Source: Trematomus loennbergii
Lineage: Eukaryota > Chordata > Actinopteri > Perciformes > Nototheniidae
Length of the DNA: 64,000 bases
Reading direction: 5' to 3'
Assembly (NCBI GenBank): GCA_012861695.1
Contig: JAAOOA010000344.1
Location: 248,001 to 312,000 of the forward strand
Shown piece by piece: positions 1 through 10,457 of this stretch. The position numbers and the translations under genes were made by a program. The stretch's first letter is position 1. Every line of letters starts with the position of its first letter. The notes beneath the pieces are model-generated. The model searched no databases. It saw only the letters and a list, made by a program, of their open reading frames with translations, and was not told where the DNA came from.

Positions 1-657
1 CCTACATTCTTTTGTGTGACTGTACCTGCAGTTCCTCCCTGACTTCCATCACTCTCTCTCTCTCTTTCTCTCTGCCTGTCCTGTTTCTTCCTCACCAAAG
101 CTGAGCTTCGACTGACGTAGTCTTTTCATTATATCTGAGTCAGCGTAAAAAGAAAACAATACAATGTTATATCTTCAATGTTTTACTCAAATTGAAATGA
201 AAGAAAAGCATTACAACGTTTGTTAAAAGGTAATCCTTCTGACATTGGATGAATGTAATTAACTTTAGCTCTCTAGCTAGTTTATTCATGCAATGTAAAC
301 CAAAGTATAGCCTATAGCTGCAATATAAGTTAGTGTGCATGTTGTCGGACGTCCACTGACTAACGTAGAGCGTTCACACAGCATCTGCTGGTCATATGAT
401 GTCCTGATGAACAGAAACACAAGCAGCCCGCTGGACTCAGATCTCTAGACACCTCATCACTCCTCCGCTGCTCCGATATAAGTCCGGGCTGCGGTGGTTT
501 GTTTAAGGTTGATACATGTCGTCTTCTTCTGTTTGCTTTAATCGAGGCTACGTAGTTATGCAGCGCCCCCATCGGCAGTAAATGGAAGTTCTACAAAATA
601 CCCCGTTTAGTGCAGTTATTTCACAAGTTTTGTTATATACACAGCTCGGAAAAAATT
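1..657. other. Non-coding stretch, no gene recognised
   Basis: No coding signal or known repeat is recognised. A short CT-rich microsatellite lies at about 51-74. The short reading frames here have no recognisable motif and look like chance. Confidence 0.5.
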
Positions 658-677
658 ACCGAGGTCCGGACCTCGGT
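658..677. repeat. 20-bp perfect palindrome at the 3' edge of the L1 remnant
   Basis: The bases read the same on both strands (ACCGAGGTCC then GGACCTCGGT). The site lies where recognisable L1 ORF2 similarity runs out. It may be part of the L1 3' region or mark a junction; sequence alone does not decide. Confidence 0.7.
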
Positions 678-679
678 GA

Positions 680-2047
680 CCTCAATGGTGGATACGGCCC
701 TGGTGGGGGGGTGTCCCCTATATATTTTTGGACCTCATGCCAGATGTGTATGGTATTTCTTAGAAAGGTTTTGTTTGTGTTTTTCCCTAGCTTCTTTGGC
801 TCAGAAGAATAAAATAGCTACTAAGCGGTAACCCTTGAGCTGAGCATGCTTCAATCTTGACCCACGCTGGAGCTTCCTCTGGGGAGAAGTAGCACATGGC
901 TGCTCTCAGTTGTGCTGCCCAATAGTACCAGCGTAGGTTGGGCAGTTGTAGACCCCCTCTGTGATAAGGCAAGTAAAGTAGGGTAAAACGGAGCCTAGAG
1001 CGTCTATTATTCCAGATAAAGTTGGTAAATATTTTCTTACATTTTTGAAAAAATGACTCGGTGGGGTAAGGGGATTGATTGAAACAAATAGAGACATTTG
1101 GGTAATGTATTCATTTTTAAGATGTTAACACGACCGATTAAGGAGATTGGCATTAAAGTCCATCTGTTAAGCGATTCTACCACAGAGTCTCCAACAGGGT
1201 TATAGTTGGCTGGAACCAGATCATTCATTTCAGGTGTGATTTTTATTCCTAAATAGGTGAATCCTTCCCTATGAGCTGAAAAGGGAGTTTGTATTCTAGG
1301 TTGCTGCCTCTCTTGTTCATTTAGATAAAGTATTGAGGATTTATGCATATTTATTTTGTAGCCTGAAAATTCCCCAAAGGTCGTAATTAGTTCTAACAGA
1401 GATGGTACAGAATACTCAAGATTTGATTAAAAAAAAGAACAACATCGTCCGCATAAAGTGATATTCGATGATCCAAGTCACCTACTGAGATCCCAGATAT
1501 AGATGGAGAGTCTCTAATAGCCATGGCAAATGGCTCCATTGCTAACACAAACAGCAATGGGGAGAGGGGGCAGCCCTGACGTGTAGATCTGTACAATGAG
1601 AAGGATGGAGAAGTAATATTATTTGTCACCACTTCAGCTGTTGGGTTCTTATATATCGTCCTGATCCATTTGAGAAAGCCTTCGCCTATTCCAAACCTCT
1701 CCCAACACTTCAAACTAATACTTCCACTCAATTCGGTCGAAGGCCTTCTCTGCGTCTAAGGACAGCAGTGCCATGTTTGGTGACCCTCTTTTTTCATAAA
1801 GAATATTTAGTACCCTTCTAACATTATGAAAAGCTTGCCTCCCCTGAATAAAACCATTTTGATCATCTTTAATCATGGAAGGCAGTAGTTTGTTTAGGCA
1901 TCTCGACAACGTCTTGCATAAGATTTAGCTATCTGTATTAAGCAGTGAGATTGGTCTGTACGATGCACAGTCAGTGGGGTCCTTTCCTGGTTTGAGCATC
2001 AGAGTGATTAGTGCCCCTCTAAGAGATAATTTGGATTGAAAGGCTTT
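680..2047 (-). pseudogene. L1 ORF2 reverse transcriptase and C-terminal part (broken)
   Basis: Minus-strand pieces carry L1-type reverse-transcriptase motifs: YRPISLLN near 1955, FIQGRQ near 1840, a KAFDRIEW block at 1715-1750, QGCPLSPLLF near 1560 and the catalytic YADD near 1450. These are followed by the thumb-like GIKITPE and RWTLMPISLIGRVN blocks (1130-1260) and the GGLQLPNLRWYYWA block (920-965). Reading continues to a RNTIHIWHEV segment near 720-760. At least three frame changes break the frame. Reverse transcriptase would copy the element RNA at the cut target site; this copy cannot make an intact enzyme. The upstream side ends where the DIRS element begins. Confidence 0.9.
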
Positions 2048-2063
2048 GTTATATCTCACACAG

Positions 2064-2250
2064 GCTCCGCCCTCTACTGGACTCTATGGGTACTACTCTC
2101 AACCATGCTATGCGAGCATTCACACACTGAGTTTGTATAAACGTAGCCGGCCAATCAGGGCGAGCCTACCTGAATGCGCGCACAGGCACACAGTATATAA
2201 GGCGGCCACGCCTCCTGATCCTGCCATTCTTTTCTCTTCAGCGAGCAGGA
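2064..2250 (+). repeat. DIRS left inverted terminal repeat
   Basis: This stretch is the reverse complement of about 7168-7343, including the blocks CTCTACTGGACTCTATGGGT, GGCCAATCAGGGCGAGCC and CAGTATATAAGGCGGCC. The TATATAAGG inside could act as a TATA-type promoter for the element; that role is inferred. Confidence 0.85.
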
Positions 2251-3413
2251 AAGAAGAGTCGCCACTTCTAGAGACCCGGGCCTGTCCTTCGTGCCCTGGC
2301 TTAATAGCGGGCGCCGATCCCCACCACCTCTGCTTCGAGTGTTTGGGGGACCAGGATATGGCCGAGGCGGTGCCATTCACGTTCGCCATTCCAGCGGGGC
2401 GGAAGGCTCCGTTTGCCGGGGAGGAGGATGACGAGGACTCTCGTTGTCGGGCACTTCCGGGTCCGGCGTCCATGGAAGTCCACCGCCCAGGTCTGTCTGC
2501 CAGGACTTCCCCCTGGTGATGACCATGGCGGCGGAGCGTGGCAGCCCATCTGCTCCCAGCAGGAAGAAGGCTGGGCAGAGAACCTCTGCAAACAAACACG
2601 GGTGTGTTGGGCGTCTCGCTGATTGCTCTTCCGCAAGATGCCCCCACCTCACCGGATCAGAGCAATTATTTGGCCGCAGCATCGGCCAAATTATTAGCCT
2701 GGTCTACGGTGTGGCCGCCACTGCTTGCCGTGTGATGTCCTAGGGGGATCACGCCGCGTGGCACTTTTAAAAGAAAAGACCGTGATGATCTCCTGGGAGC
2801 CCCCGTGTCTACGGAACGGCTCTTTGAATCGATTTCCTTGGTCACGTGGATGAGGAGTAGTCGCAGCTTGGCGTATGCTGCTTCTTGCTCATCCTCAGAG
2901 GACAGAACACTGTCCCACACTCGCCGCCCCGCTGTAACTCCAGTAAAGGAAGCAGCAGGTGGGCGCACGCACGATTGCATTTATCCCAGAGTAAGAGTCA
3001 TCTCTCTCCACAATTCCACATTTCCCCATAATGTCTCGTTGAAATCGGCAAGATCCGTTTCATACGATGTTAATTGGGAACCCATTATGAGACACAATTC
3101 CCCACTCGCCGCCCCAGTTGTAACTCCAGCAAAGGAGGCAGCCAGTGGGCGTGCGCATGTGAGTGTGATTAACCGCAGGAAGTGCTGTCAAAGCGCTATG
3201 CGGTTGCAGGGACATTATGGCCGGTGTGTTGTTGTCAGAAAACACACCTCGCCTAGTGTAATAGCTCCGCTTGATGCATTTCACCGTCTGTGTGAAGACG
3301 GCATTATGACGGGACGGGCGGCCCCCCGAGAGCGTGCTGCGGTGCATTCAAGGACCTTAGTAGAAAATCGGCCCTTTCTGTGTCAGCCCCCCATGGGCCA
3401 ATCTTCCTTTTAA
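2236..3413 (+). pseudogene. DIRS gag-like region (frameshifted)
   Basis: The first frame (2046-2519) encodes a short metal-binding-like motif: CPSC at residues 80-83, paired His at 93-94 and CFEC at 96-99, followed by an acidic stretch (EEDDED). This arrangement near the gag N-terminus is typical of fish DIRS elements. A second frame (2805-3413) matches the other DIRS gag relic at 42400-42600 in the KDR.DLLGAPVST block and then runs into unfamiliar sequence. A direct repeat of about 55 bp (2917-2970 and 3101-3156) suggests local duplication. Stops and frame changes between the pieces make it non-functional. Confidence 0.75.
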
Positions 3414-3459
3414 GGAAGGTTTGGCGGCGGAGTGGGCCGCCAGAGAGTGCTACAGCTTC

Positions 3460-4137
3460 TTAGCTACGACTCCACAGCTGCTTGCAGGTCCCCTAACACA
3501 GTTTTATGGGGAATGGAAGCTCAGCTGTGTACTGACAGAATGGATGGACAGGACACTGAAACTACAGGCAGTTTGCAGACTGCGACAGGGGGCAACGGTG
3601 ACAGCTTTGACCATCATGCAGACTCTGGGTCTCATGGCGGCTGCTCACCTCGTGGTACTGCTGGGGTTACTGCATATGCGTCGCCTGCAGTGGAGAGCAA
3701 CCTCCGATACTGGGGGTCCCCAAAGCATCTGCGGAGGGGAACTCCACTGGGGCGGGTGACCTCCTACATCACGGTGTTCACAGATGCATCCATGACAGGA
3801 TGGGGGAGGACCTGCCTAGAGAGAGCTATAGGTGGTGGCTGGCCTCTGACAGAGACCCGGCACATCAACCTTCTAGAGCTACAGGCAGTAGTACTGCTCC
3901 TACAGCACTGCAAACCCTTACTACAGGGAAAACATGTGCTGGTGATGAGCGACAACCGCACCACAGAGGCTTACATCAACAGGCAGGACGGGGTCAGCTC
4001 CACCGCCTTGTTTAGCGCAGCGGAGAACCTGTGGTTGTGGGCCTCAGAGAATGTTATTATCTCTAAAGGGCCCCCATATTCCGGGAGCGGAGAACAGGGG
4101 GGCCGGGATGGCTCTGTGAGTGCATTTCACATGCCTA
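3460..4137 (+). pseudogene. DIRS reverse transcriptase end and RNase H domain (broken)
   Basis: The frame at 3421-3759 contains a GLLHMRRLQ block typical of the end of DIRS reverse transcriptase. A frame change leads into the 3432-4184 frame, with an RNase H fold: TDASMTGWG (Asp118), LLELQA (Glu149) and MSDNRT (Asp174), spaced like the DED active-site triad. RNase H removes the RNA strand of the hybrid during reverse transcription. The domain is cut at 4137 by the (TTGAACC)n tail of the nested LINE, and no clear continuation is seen after it. Confidence 0.85.
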
Positions 4138-6560
4138 TTCAAGGTTCAAGGTTCAAGGTTCAAGGTTCTTTATTGTCAATCTGACATAGCTACAGAGTAA
4201 TTATGCAGTTGAAAATCTTATGTCACAGGCTTCTCCAACAATGCAACATAATAACATAATAACAATAAGAGCATGAGCAATACAAAAATAATAATAGTTA
4301 TAAAAATGAAATAAAGTTATGATGTGGAATAGTGCAGTACGAGTCTATATACAAGTTATTGGAATGATATATATATATTACGTATTAGATACATACTACT
4401 GAGTAGCAGATTAATGTTTGATGTTGTTTCAACAGTTACATTTTTTAACAGTCTCACTGCCCGCGGGAAGAAACTGTCTCCGAATCTTCTTGTCCTTGCC
4501 AGGATGCTGCGGTAACGTCTGCCAGACGGCAACAGAAAGAACAGTTTGTGGCTGGGGTGATGGGGGTCTTTGATAATCCATAGTGATTTCTTCCTGAGCC
4601 GCTGGGAGTAAAGATCCTCCATGGATGGCAGCTCCGTCCTGGTGATGTGCTGTGCAGTTTTCACCACCCTCTGTAAAGCCTTACGATCGAGGTCGGTGCA
4701 GCTGCCGTACCAGGCCGTCATGCTGCCAGTCAGGATACTCTCTATGGTGCACCTGTAGAAGTTGCAGAGTATCCTGGAATCCATTTGAACCTCCTCAACC
4801 TGCGGAGGAAGAAGAGCCGCTGTCGAGCTTTCTTGGTGATGGTGGTGGTGTGAAGAGACCATGTCAGGTCCTCAGTGATGTGGACCCCAAGGAACCTGAA
4901 GCTTTTGACTCTCTCCACCGTAGTCCCATTGATGGCGATGGGGGCGTGTCCCTCTCCCTGCTGCTTCCTGTAATCCACAATCAGCTCCTTTGTTTTGCTG
5001 ATGTTGAGATGGAGGTTGTTATCCTGGCACCAAGATGTCAGGTTTTCGACCTCCTCTCTGTACGCCGTCTCGTCATCGTCTGTGATCTGGCCGATGACGG
5101 TCGTGTCATCAGCAAACTTCACGATGGTGTTGGAGCTGTGTGTGGCCACACAGTCGTGGGTGAACAGGGAGTAGAGGAGAGGGCTGAGCACGCAGTCTTG
5201 AGGGGCTCCGGTGTGAGAATCAGGGTGGAGGAGTGATATTTCCCACCCGCACTGCCTGGGGTCTGCCCGTCAGGAAGTTCAGGATCCAGTCACAGAGGGC
5301 GCTGTTGAGCCCGAGGTCTCTGAGCTTGATGGCCAGCTTGGAGGGCACAATGGTATTGAATGCTGAACTGTAGTCAATGAACAGCATTCTCACATATGTG
5401 TTCCTGTTCTTCGGGTCCAGGTGTGAGAGGGCAGTGTGGAGGGTGAGGGCTATGGCGTCGTCTGTGGACCTGTTTGCTCTGTAGGCAAACTGCAGGGGGT
5501 CCAGAGATTCAGGGAGGGAGGAGGTGATGAATAATTTGACTAACCGCTCAAAGCACTTCATTATGATGGAGGTGAGTGCTACTGGGCGGTAGTCGTTGGG
5601 GCAGGTGATGATTGTCTTTTTGGGGACAGGAATGATGGTGGAGTGTTTAAAACATGTGGGGACTACAGACTGCAGCAGGGACCTGTTGAAGATGTCTGTG
5701 AACACCTCTGCCAGCTGAACTGCACACACCCTGAGAACACGGCCAGGGATGCCATCAGGTCCAGGAGCCTTGTGTGGGTTAACCCTTTTAAAGGATTTAC
5801 ACACATCTGCCCTTTAAAACAAAAGGGCAGTGTAGCTCCTGGTCCCTCTGTACCTCCACAGCCTGGCTGCTCTCAAAGCGTGCAAAAAAACTGTTTAGCT
5901 CATCTGGGAGAGATGCGCACGCAGACACTCCCGCAGCACCCCCGCTGCTCCTTTGTAGTCAGTCATTGTCCTTAGTCCCGCCCACATATTCCTAGTGTTA
6001 CAGCCTTTGAAGTCAGATTCCACCTTGTCTTTGTACTGTCTCTTTGCATTTTTAATTGCTCTCCGGAGATCATACCTAGACTTCCTGTACTCCTCCAAAT
6101 CTCCCGCTGTGTGCGCGATAGTGCGCGCTTTCAGTTTGCCGCGCACCTCACCGTTTACCCAGGGCTTTTGATTTGGGAATGTCCGTACAGAAACCTTCGG
6201 TACCACGTCATCGATGCATTTCCCAATGTAGCAGATGACAGTGTCCGTGTGTGTGTTGATGTTATTGTCCTCAAACACACTCCAATCCGTGGATGCAAAG
6301 CAATCCTGCAGTGCCTCATCTGACTCCTCGCTCCATCGTTGTACTGTCCTTGTTATCGGTCTGTCCCTTTTAAGTTTCTGCTTGTACGCAGGCAACAACA
6401 GTAGTGAGATATGGTCTGATTTGCCGAAGGGAGGGCGAGGGAGAGCCTTATATCCATTCCGGAAAGGGGAATAAACATGGTCCAGTATGTTTCCCCCGCG
6501 CGTCGGGGGAAGTTGATGTGTTGGACAGACGGGGAGAGCCTTCCCCACTGGGTCCATGCA
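4138..6560 (-). mobile_element. Rex1/L2-like LINE, copy 1 (frameshifted)
   Basis: The 3' end is the (TTGAACC)n tail at 4138-4170 on the plus strand. Reading on the minus strand gives the C-terminal part of an apurinic-type endonuclease ending in KSDHISLLL (near 6420), a linker, and a full reverse transcriptase (5804 down to about 4450) with [11 protein letters not shown] and FADDTTVIG. The copy is nearly identical to 61566-63385 but has one-base losses near 5216, 5233 and 4785 and a two-base loss near 5814, which break the frame. The 5' end is truncated somewhere near 6560; the boundary with DIRS is not sharp. Clade assignment (Rex1, L2 or a relative) rests on motif resemblance only. Confidence 0.9.
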
Positions 6561-7167
6561 CACTCTACACGTGGTATGGCTGAACAGCCTTGTTCAACGG
6601 CGTGAGTGTGGAGGGCATATGCACGGCGGCGTCTTGGACTATGCCAGGCCCCTTCATAAGGTTTTATCTTTTGGGCATGTCTAGCTCCTTTTCATCGTCT
6701 GTGCTTGCTGGGGCAACAAAGGACTGGTGAGGGGGGCAGGGGGGCGCTGTGGGTCAGTAGGTATCTGACCCTGTACATAGTGCACTTATGTTTTCCCTTG
6801 CTCCTTAGGGACCCGGGAAACATGGTGCACGGTAAGCCCCATGCAGGGCTGGAGGACTCTCGAGGTAAGCGTGTGTGAGTGTGCTCTACCCAGCCAAGTA
6901 AGCTGCGGCCCCGACTTCTCCACGGTCTCAACCGGATGAGAGGAAGTTCGGGTGCGGTGGCTGTTAACCAAAGGCCGGTCAGGGGCAGTGTGATGGGTCG
7001 ATGTTGTTGGACGACAGGGCGTTTATCAATCGGGGCTCCACCCACTGTACCCATAAAGTCCAGCAGAGGGCGGAGCCTGTGTGAGATATAACGTATTGTA
7101 ACCCTAGTTATATAAGCACAGGCGGAGCCCTCTACCTAGGGGCCCTGTCTTTCCTATGCCGCTCGCT
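6561..7167 (+). other. DIRS 3' region and probable internal complementary region
   Basis: No open frame is recognised. The stretch from about 6960 to 7160 recurs, reverse-complemented, at 23895-24045, which identifies it as DIRS end sequence. It joins a CACCCACTGTACCCATAAAG block to a copy of the ITR start. Confidence 0.65.
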
Positions 7168-7384
7168 GAAGAGGGTGTAGGATGACAGGATCAGGAGGTG
7201 TGGCCGCCTTATATACTGTGTGCCTGTGCACGCATTCAGGTAGGCTCGCCCTGATTGGCCGGCTACGTTTATACAAACTCAGTGTGTGAATGCTCGCATA
7301 GCATGGTTGAGAGTAGTACCCATAGAGTCCAGTAGAGGGCTCCCTCTGTGCTTATATAACTAGGGTTACAATACGTAACCCCCT
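7168..7384 (-). repeat. DIRS right inverted terminal repeat
   Basis: It is the reverse complement of 2064-2250 over most of its length. The end nearest L1 reads CTAGGGTTACAATACGTAAC, as in the related piece at 23930-23950. Confidence 0.85.
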
Positions 7385-7657
7385 GTTCTGCGAGCTAGAA
7401 CAGCTAATAAACATGCCCCTAATGTATGCCTTAAACGCTTCCCAGCGTACAGTTGGAGAGGTTTCGTTAGTATTCATGCTAAAATAGAGGTCAATATGTG
7501 TTCCTACAAATTCAACACATTTTCTATCCTGTAGCCATCTGGATTGAAAACGCCACCTAGGTGGATTCATAACAAGATCAGAGTTATTAAACAGTAATGA
7601 AATTGGTGAATGGTCAGAGAGGACCCTACTTTCGTACCAACATTTTGTAATCCTTGA
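7385..7657 (-). pseudogene. L1 ORF2 endonuclease C-terminal fragment
   Basis: The minus strand encodes RITKCWYESRVLSDHSPISL followed by RWRFQSRWL and WEAFKAYIRGMFIS. SDH is the catalytic histidine motif at the end of L1 endonuclease domains. The fragment continues the protein interrupted at 9507, so it is the same L1 copy. A DIRS element cuts it at 7384. Confidence 0.88.
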
Positions 7658-8215
7658 CATAAGACCATAGACTGTATATATAAATGTACGTAGTGTCCGT
7701 GACGTCACCCATAGGATTCTGCAGAGTTGCCGAGAAGCCCTTAGTAGGCGGAGTCGGCCACTAACGTCTCGACAGTGACGTCAGAGTCTAACTCCTGCCT
7801 GCTCCAGCCTGATCCAAATAAGGGCAAAGAGGTGGAGCCGAGGCGGGACCTACTGCCACCGAGCTGGAAGTAACAGAGCTAGCTCAAGCTAAGAAGCTAA
7901 GCTAACATGAAATACATGCATACCACGTTACTGCGTGGCACTTTTGATAAAACAGTGTAGTTCCACTATATAAACGTTACATTCATAATCAAACGAGACA
8001 ATCTGCAAGAGAATTAGCTATTTTTTGTTATTCTTAATGCTTGTCATTCACACGTTAATAAAATGAAATAAGTACCGATACATAGCAGAACAATTGTGGC
8101 GATGTTCAGCTTAATAAGCCTTGTTCAACATAATTTATTTAGCTAATACTATAGCGGGCTGCAGGCGAACCAAGTCCGCGTTTCGCTGCATTCCTTGATC
8201 TCCAGTTATAACGCC

Positions 8216-8326
8216 GGACTCCGCCGCCGGGACGCTAACGGAGCCGCAGGGGGCTAGCTCCAGCCGGCGTCCCGGCGGCCAGAGCTAGCCCCCTGCGGCT
8301 CCGTTAGCGTCCCGGCGGCGGAGTCC
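8216..8326. repeat. Perfect 45-bp inverted repeat with 21-nt loop
   Basis: Arms 8216-8260 and 8282-8326 are exact reverse complements, and the loop is 8261-8281. The arms are GC-rich, unlike the AT-rich flanks. The loop again contains the CGTCCCGGCGGC motif found in the arms. Confidence 0.95.
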
Positions 8327-8436
8327 ACTGGGATAATTGGGTCCCCTTTTAACATTTGCTCCCGTTTAGCATTATGGGTGTCATAGCCATAGACTAGAAA
8401 AGTCTTACCCAAGGCTGAATCATAAACTAAACTGTA

Positions 8437-8470
8437 TATGTATATATATATATATATATATACATGTATA
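8437..8470. repeat. AT dinucleotide microsatellite
   Basis: An alternating TA tract runs through this stretch with imperfect palindromic flanks. Confidence 0.85.
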
Positions 8471-8895
8471 AAGGGTTATCCTTAGCTGGCTAATAAGCTA
8501 TATAACAAGCTAAGCTAACAAGCACACAAACACCTGCTAACGGGGTTAACATGTATAATATTACCATTTTAGACTTCTTGGAAGTTCTGTTAGTACATTC
8601 AACCGCACAGCACAACATTTTAATTGTCTGGTATTTGTAACAACATTCCCTAAAAGGCACAATCACCACGAACACGGCTAAAGGGTCAAGTACAGTACCT
8701 ACAACTAGCTAACGTTGTAGCCTACAGAGTGGACAAGTTGCTGTTAGCTGACAGTGAGGCACGTACCTGTCCATCAAAGTGACCACCCCCTAATTTATGC
8801 AAAAACTTTAAGACCTAATATAAATAAAAGGGTTGCGTTATAAAACAATTCACTCAACAATTAATAATCATTAAGGTGGAATCTAACTATATCCC

Positions 8896-9307
8896 TGTGG
8901 GGGAAAACTTCTGTGTAGCAATGCAGTGGGAGTCACCGACTCAGGAAGGAGACACGGGATAGAGCTGGAGCTTTGATGTCAAACACTGATGGTTTATTAG
9001 GAGCTTCGGCCTGAGAATTCACAAAACAAGTCCAAGAGCCAGAGGTTCTGACTTCACGGTAGAGTTGCCACGTCAATTCTGAAGAATTCTACCCAATGTA
9101 TTTAGCTAGTTCAGAGAGAATAATCAACATTGTGCATAACAAGATAGAATCATAACACCTCTATCAGCTGACGCCAACAGGCAGGAACAGGGAGACAAAA
9201 CACTGAGAGCACAGCAGCCAAGGTTACAGGTGCGTGTGCTCAGTCAGGACAGCATGAACTGATAAACTGGGTCAAAGCTATGGACCTTGGAAAATATTTC
9301 CCCAACA
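8896..9307. mobile_element. Solo LTR (412 bp)
   Basis: It begins TGTGGGGGAAA and ends TTTCCCCAACA, so it has TG...CA ends with a short imperfect inverted repeat. It is flanked on both sides by the 5-bp duplication ATCCC (8891-8895 and 9308-9312), the usual length for LTR elements of the Gypsy, Copia or BEL types. No internal coding sequence remains, which fits recombination between two LTRs. Orientation and family are unknown. Confidence 0.85.
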
Positions 9308-9506
9308 ATCCCGAATAATTTTTATTGGATCTAGGGGTAGAAACATGTTTATTTCTGCTGTAAAGTTGGGCATTTTAACATGGGGGTCAATGGAAATTCA
9401 TCCTTTCTGCAGTCATCGCCTATCAGCCAATAGATGAACTGCAGTTTGTGGCACTTCCTTATTGGCCTCCCGGCTCTGCCCCAGAGTTTGCTGCTTGCAT
9501 AAGACC

Positions 9507-10133
9507 CATAGAAACCAGGAAATAGTCTATACTCGAGTGTGTTGGTGAGTGGCGGAAAAAACAAGAATATTCTCTGGATACTGGTTTAAATGACCTCCAA
9601 ACTTCACACAAATTAAAATCCTGGATCAGTTGTTTAAGGGTTTTACTTGTTTGGGTGTGAGACAAGTCTGTCCCCTCTATACTGGGCTCTAGTGCACAAT
9701 TGAAGTCTCCCTCTATAATATAATGGCCTGGGAGGGAGGATAACGTTAGAATTTTTTTTTTGAAGAATAAGGGAACATCCTCATTAGGTCCGTATATATT
9801 GACAATATTCAAGGTTTCTGTAAGAAGGGTGCCGTGAATAATGGAATATCTGCCTCTTGGGTCAGAGATAGTCCTAATTATGTTAAAAGGAATGGATTTA
9901 TGTATAAGAGTTAACACCCCTCTAGCATGGGAAGAATAGGAGGCTGCGATGACCTGACCATTCCATCTTTTCTGGATCTTATGAATATCACCTCGTGGCA
10001 AATGCGATTCCTATAAAAGTAGTATTTTGGAATTCAACCTCTTAGCTCTATTTAACACTTGCTTAAGTTTTGATAAGTTATTGAGCCTACATACATTCCA
10101 TGAAGTTATCTTAAATTCTGTATTGGAAGTCAT
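9507..10133 (-). pseudogene. L1 ORF2 start and endonuclease N-terminal part
   Basis: The ATG at 10133 begins a frame with ITSWNVCRLNN, the usual L1 endonuclease start (SWNV.G.N). The frame has a TAG at 10011-10013 where Gln or a similar residue would precede ESHL. It continues with VNIYGPNEDVPLFF, the GDFNC catalytic block (near 9700) and a SSIDYFLVS block. The endonuclease would nick genomic DNA to prime reverse transcription. The frame is cut at 9507 by the nested element and resumes at 7657. Confidence 0.9.
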
Positions 10134-10309
10134 ATTCTGTTATCTAAACATAAATACAACAATATTTAGAAGAAACAGAAAATAACAAAATCCCATAAAC
10201 ACCTGACTGAAATAAAACTGCCTATCAGACTGCTTAACAGGACCCCATTTGCTGACCACAATATGAACAGAAAATAAACACACCATGACATAAAACAAAT
10301 AAACAAAAC

Positions 10310-10447
10310 ACCCCATGTGAAATTCCCCAAACGAACCTCACCCCTCTCTTTGCTCAAACGATGAGCATCCCTTTCCCTCCTAAAGACTCTAATCATGGAG
10401 CTATCTGGTCCACAAAACTGAGGAACAGAATACATGTCCACAAACAA
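10310..10447 (-). pseudogene. Probable end of L1 ORF1 beyond the hAT insertion
   Basis: The minus strand encodes an unfamiliar tail, including FRRERDAHRLSKERGEVRLG, in the place where ORF1 should end before the short gap to ORF2. The assignment is by position. Confidence 0.5.
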
Positions 10448-10457
10448 GTCCCTAAAG

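Larger units (their letters stand above)
2048..7384 (+). mobile_element. DIRS-type retroelement inserted in the L1, with a LINE nested inside
   Basis: The ends carry inverted repeats about 180 bp long (2064-2250 and about 7168-7343). Between them lie a zinc-knuckle-like gag start, a later gag segment, the end of a reverse transcriptase and an RNase H domain, all on the plus strand. Most of the reverse transcriptase and any tyrosine recombinase are not recognisable. DIRS elements integrate with a tyrosine recombinase and leave no target duplication, which fits the absence of a clear duplication here. Positions 4138 to about 6560 are a later Rex1/L2-like LINE on the opposite strand. Region 6790-7160 looks like the internal complementary region that DIRS elements use to join their ends; it repeats parts of the ITR in altered order. 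Confidence 0.85.
7667..9497. mobile_element. Non-coding element with 8-9 bp target duplication, nested in L1
   Basis: The bases CATAAGACC occur at 7658-7666 and again at 9498-9506. Removing the insert and one copy restores the L1 reading frame. The ends (CATAGACTGTATATA on the left, TTTGCTGCTTG on the right) show no clear inverted repeat. No protein is encoded. The interior holds a perfect hairpin at 8216-8326, an AT repeat near 8437-8470 and a solo LTR. An 8-bp reading of the duplication would suit a hAT-type element, but the class is uncertain. Confidence 0.8.

Noticed and set aside
2120..2682. Long minus-strand frames opposite the DIRS gag
   Set aside because: They are shadows of the GC-rich gag region; the plus strand carries the recognisable metal-binding motif.
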